From JBGTFE01 sp041747435 (GTDB taxonomy: Bacteria > Acidobacteriota > Blastocatellia > Pyrinomonadales > Pyrinomonadaceae), in assembly GCA_041747435.1 (NCBI GenBank), contig JBGTFE010000010.1:1-14904 (forward strand): a stretch of DNA of 14,904 bases, in the 5' to 3' direction. Below, piece after piece: positions 14,702-14,904 of the stretch. The stretch's first letter is position 1, and the number at the start of each line of letters is the position of its first letter. The notes below the pieces were generated by a model that was not told the DNA's origin, did no database searches, and worked only from the letters and a program-made list of their open reading frames with translations. A program made the translations under genes and the position numbers.

Positions 14702-14904
14702 TATTCAAAATCCTCTTTCATATAACCGCTCCACATTTCACGGCGGGCTTCCCGAATGTCTTCATCGGTAATTTGAACATTCAGATGAGCCAACGCGCCT
14801 TTTAAGGAACGGCGTGGCGTTTTCGGCGCGTCTTTCTGCACGAGAAACTCGGCAAAATCCAAAACTTCCCGCTTTTTTTCCGTCGGCAACTTTTTTACGT
14901 TTTC
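14701..14904 (-). CDS. VapB-like antitoxin, DUF2281-type, 5' end outside the window
   Basis: Partial; the reading frame stays open to the window edge (…ENVKKLPTEKKREVLDFAEFLVQK), so the real start lies beyond 14904. A TTG at 14889 is unlikely to be the start because the residues KKLPTEKKREVLDFAEFL form one continuous DUF2281-like motif with residues before it. The visible tail LNVQITDEDIREARREMW is charged and helical, as expected for the part that clamps onto and inhibits the PIN toxin. Antitoxins of this kind often also bind DNA and repress their own promoter, which would be outside the window. It overlaps the toxin gene by 1 nt. Confidence 0.85.
   Translation of the reverse strand, partial: ENVKKLPTEKKREVLDFAEFLVQKDAPKTPRRSLKGALAHLNVQITDEDIREARREMWSGYMKEDFE

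Overview
The window is an ordinary stretch of bacterial chromosome of moderate GC content, packed on both strands with short intergenic gaps. The best clue to the organism is the first gene, a secreted von Willebrand A protein of the kind expanded in Acidobacteriota (VWFA-related acidobacterial domain). The small cysteine-rich membrane protein and the fused receiver/RsbW-like ATPase fit the same phylum, perhaps a Blastocatellia/Pyrinomonadaceae-like lineage. This placement comes from protein resemblance only. I see no rRNA, tRNA, CRISPR array, transposase or prophage gene.

Layout. Positions 28-1134 (+) encode the VWA protein, ended by a strong bidirectional terminator. On the minus strand follow a cysteine-rich single-span membrane protein (1221-1805), a secreted beta-propeller protein (1896-3299), and a two-gene unit made of a receiver-HATPase regulator (5065-5865) and NAD+ synthase nadE (3401-5062), which are 2 nt apart. 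A DUF374 acyltransferase (5972-6748, +) converges on the heme A synthase ctaA (6757-7704, -). Only 36 nt away on the plus strand starts a tightly overlapping trio: exported metallo-beta-lactamase-fold protein (7741-8664), TlyA rRNA methyltransferase (8661-9395) and DUF5522 protein (9388-9576). An ArsR-type repressor (9571-9981, -) is divergent from a Cys/Met-metabolism PLP enzyme (10134-11309, +), and a dyad resembling an operator lies between them. The right end is all minus strand: a single-ring ClpB-D2-like AAA+ ATPase (11387-12655), myo-inositol-1-phosphate synthase (12922-14238) and a VapBC toxin-antitoxin pair cut by the window edge (14300-14904).

How they work together. Most of the genes are housekeeping: NAD synthesis, phospholipid and inositol metabolism, heme A, rRNA methylation, sulfur amino acids. 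I found no convincing new multi-gene system. The items most worth a second look are the hairpin that looks like both a terminator and a ribosome-site sequestering element immediately before the 1221-1805 gene, the ArsR/PLP-enzyme divergon with its 35-bp dyad, the overlap-coupled MBL/TlyA/DUF5522 trio, and the AAA+ protein that carries only a D2-type ring.
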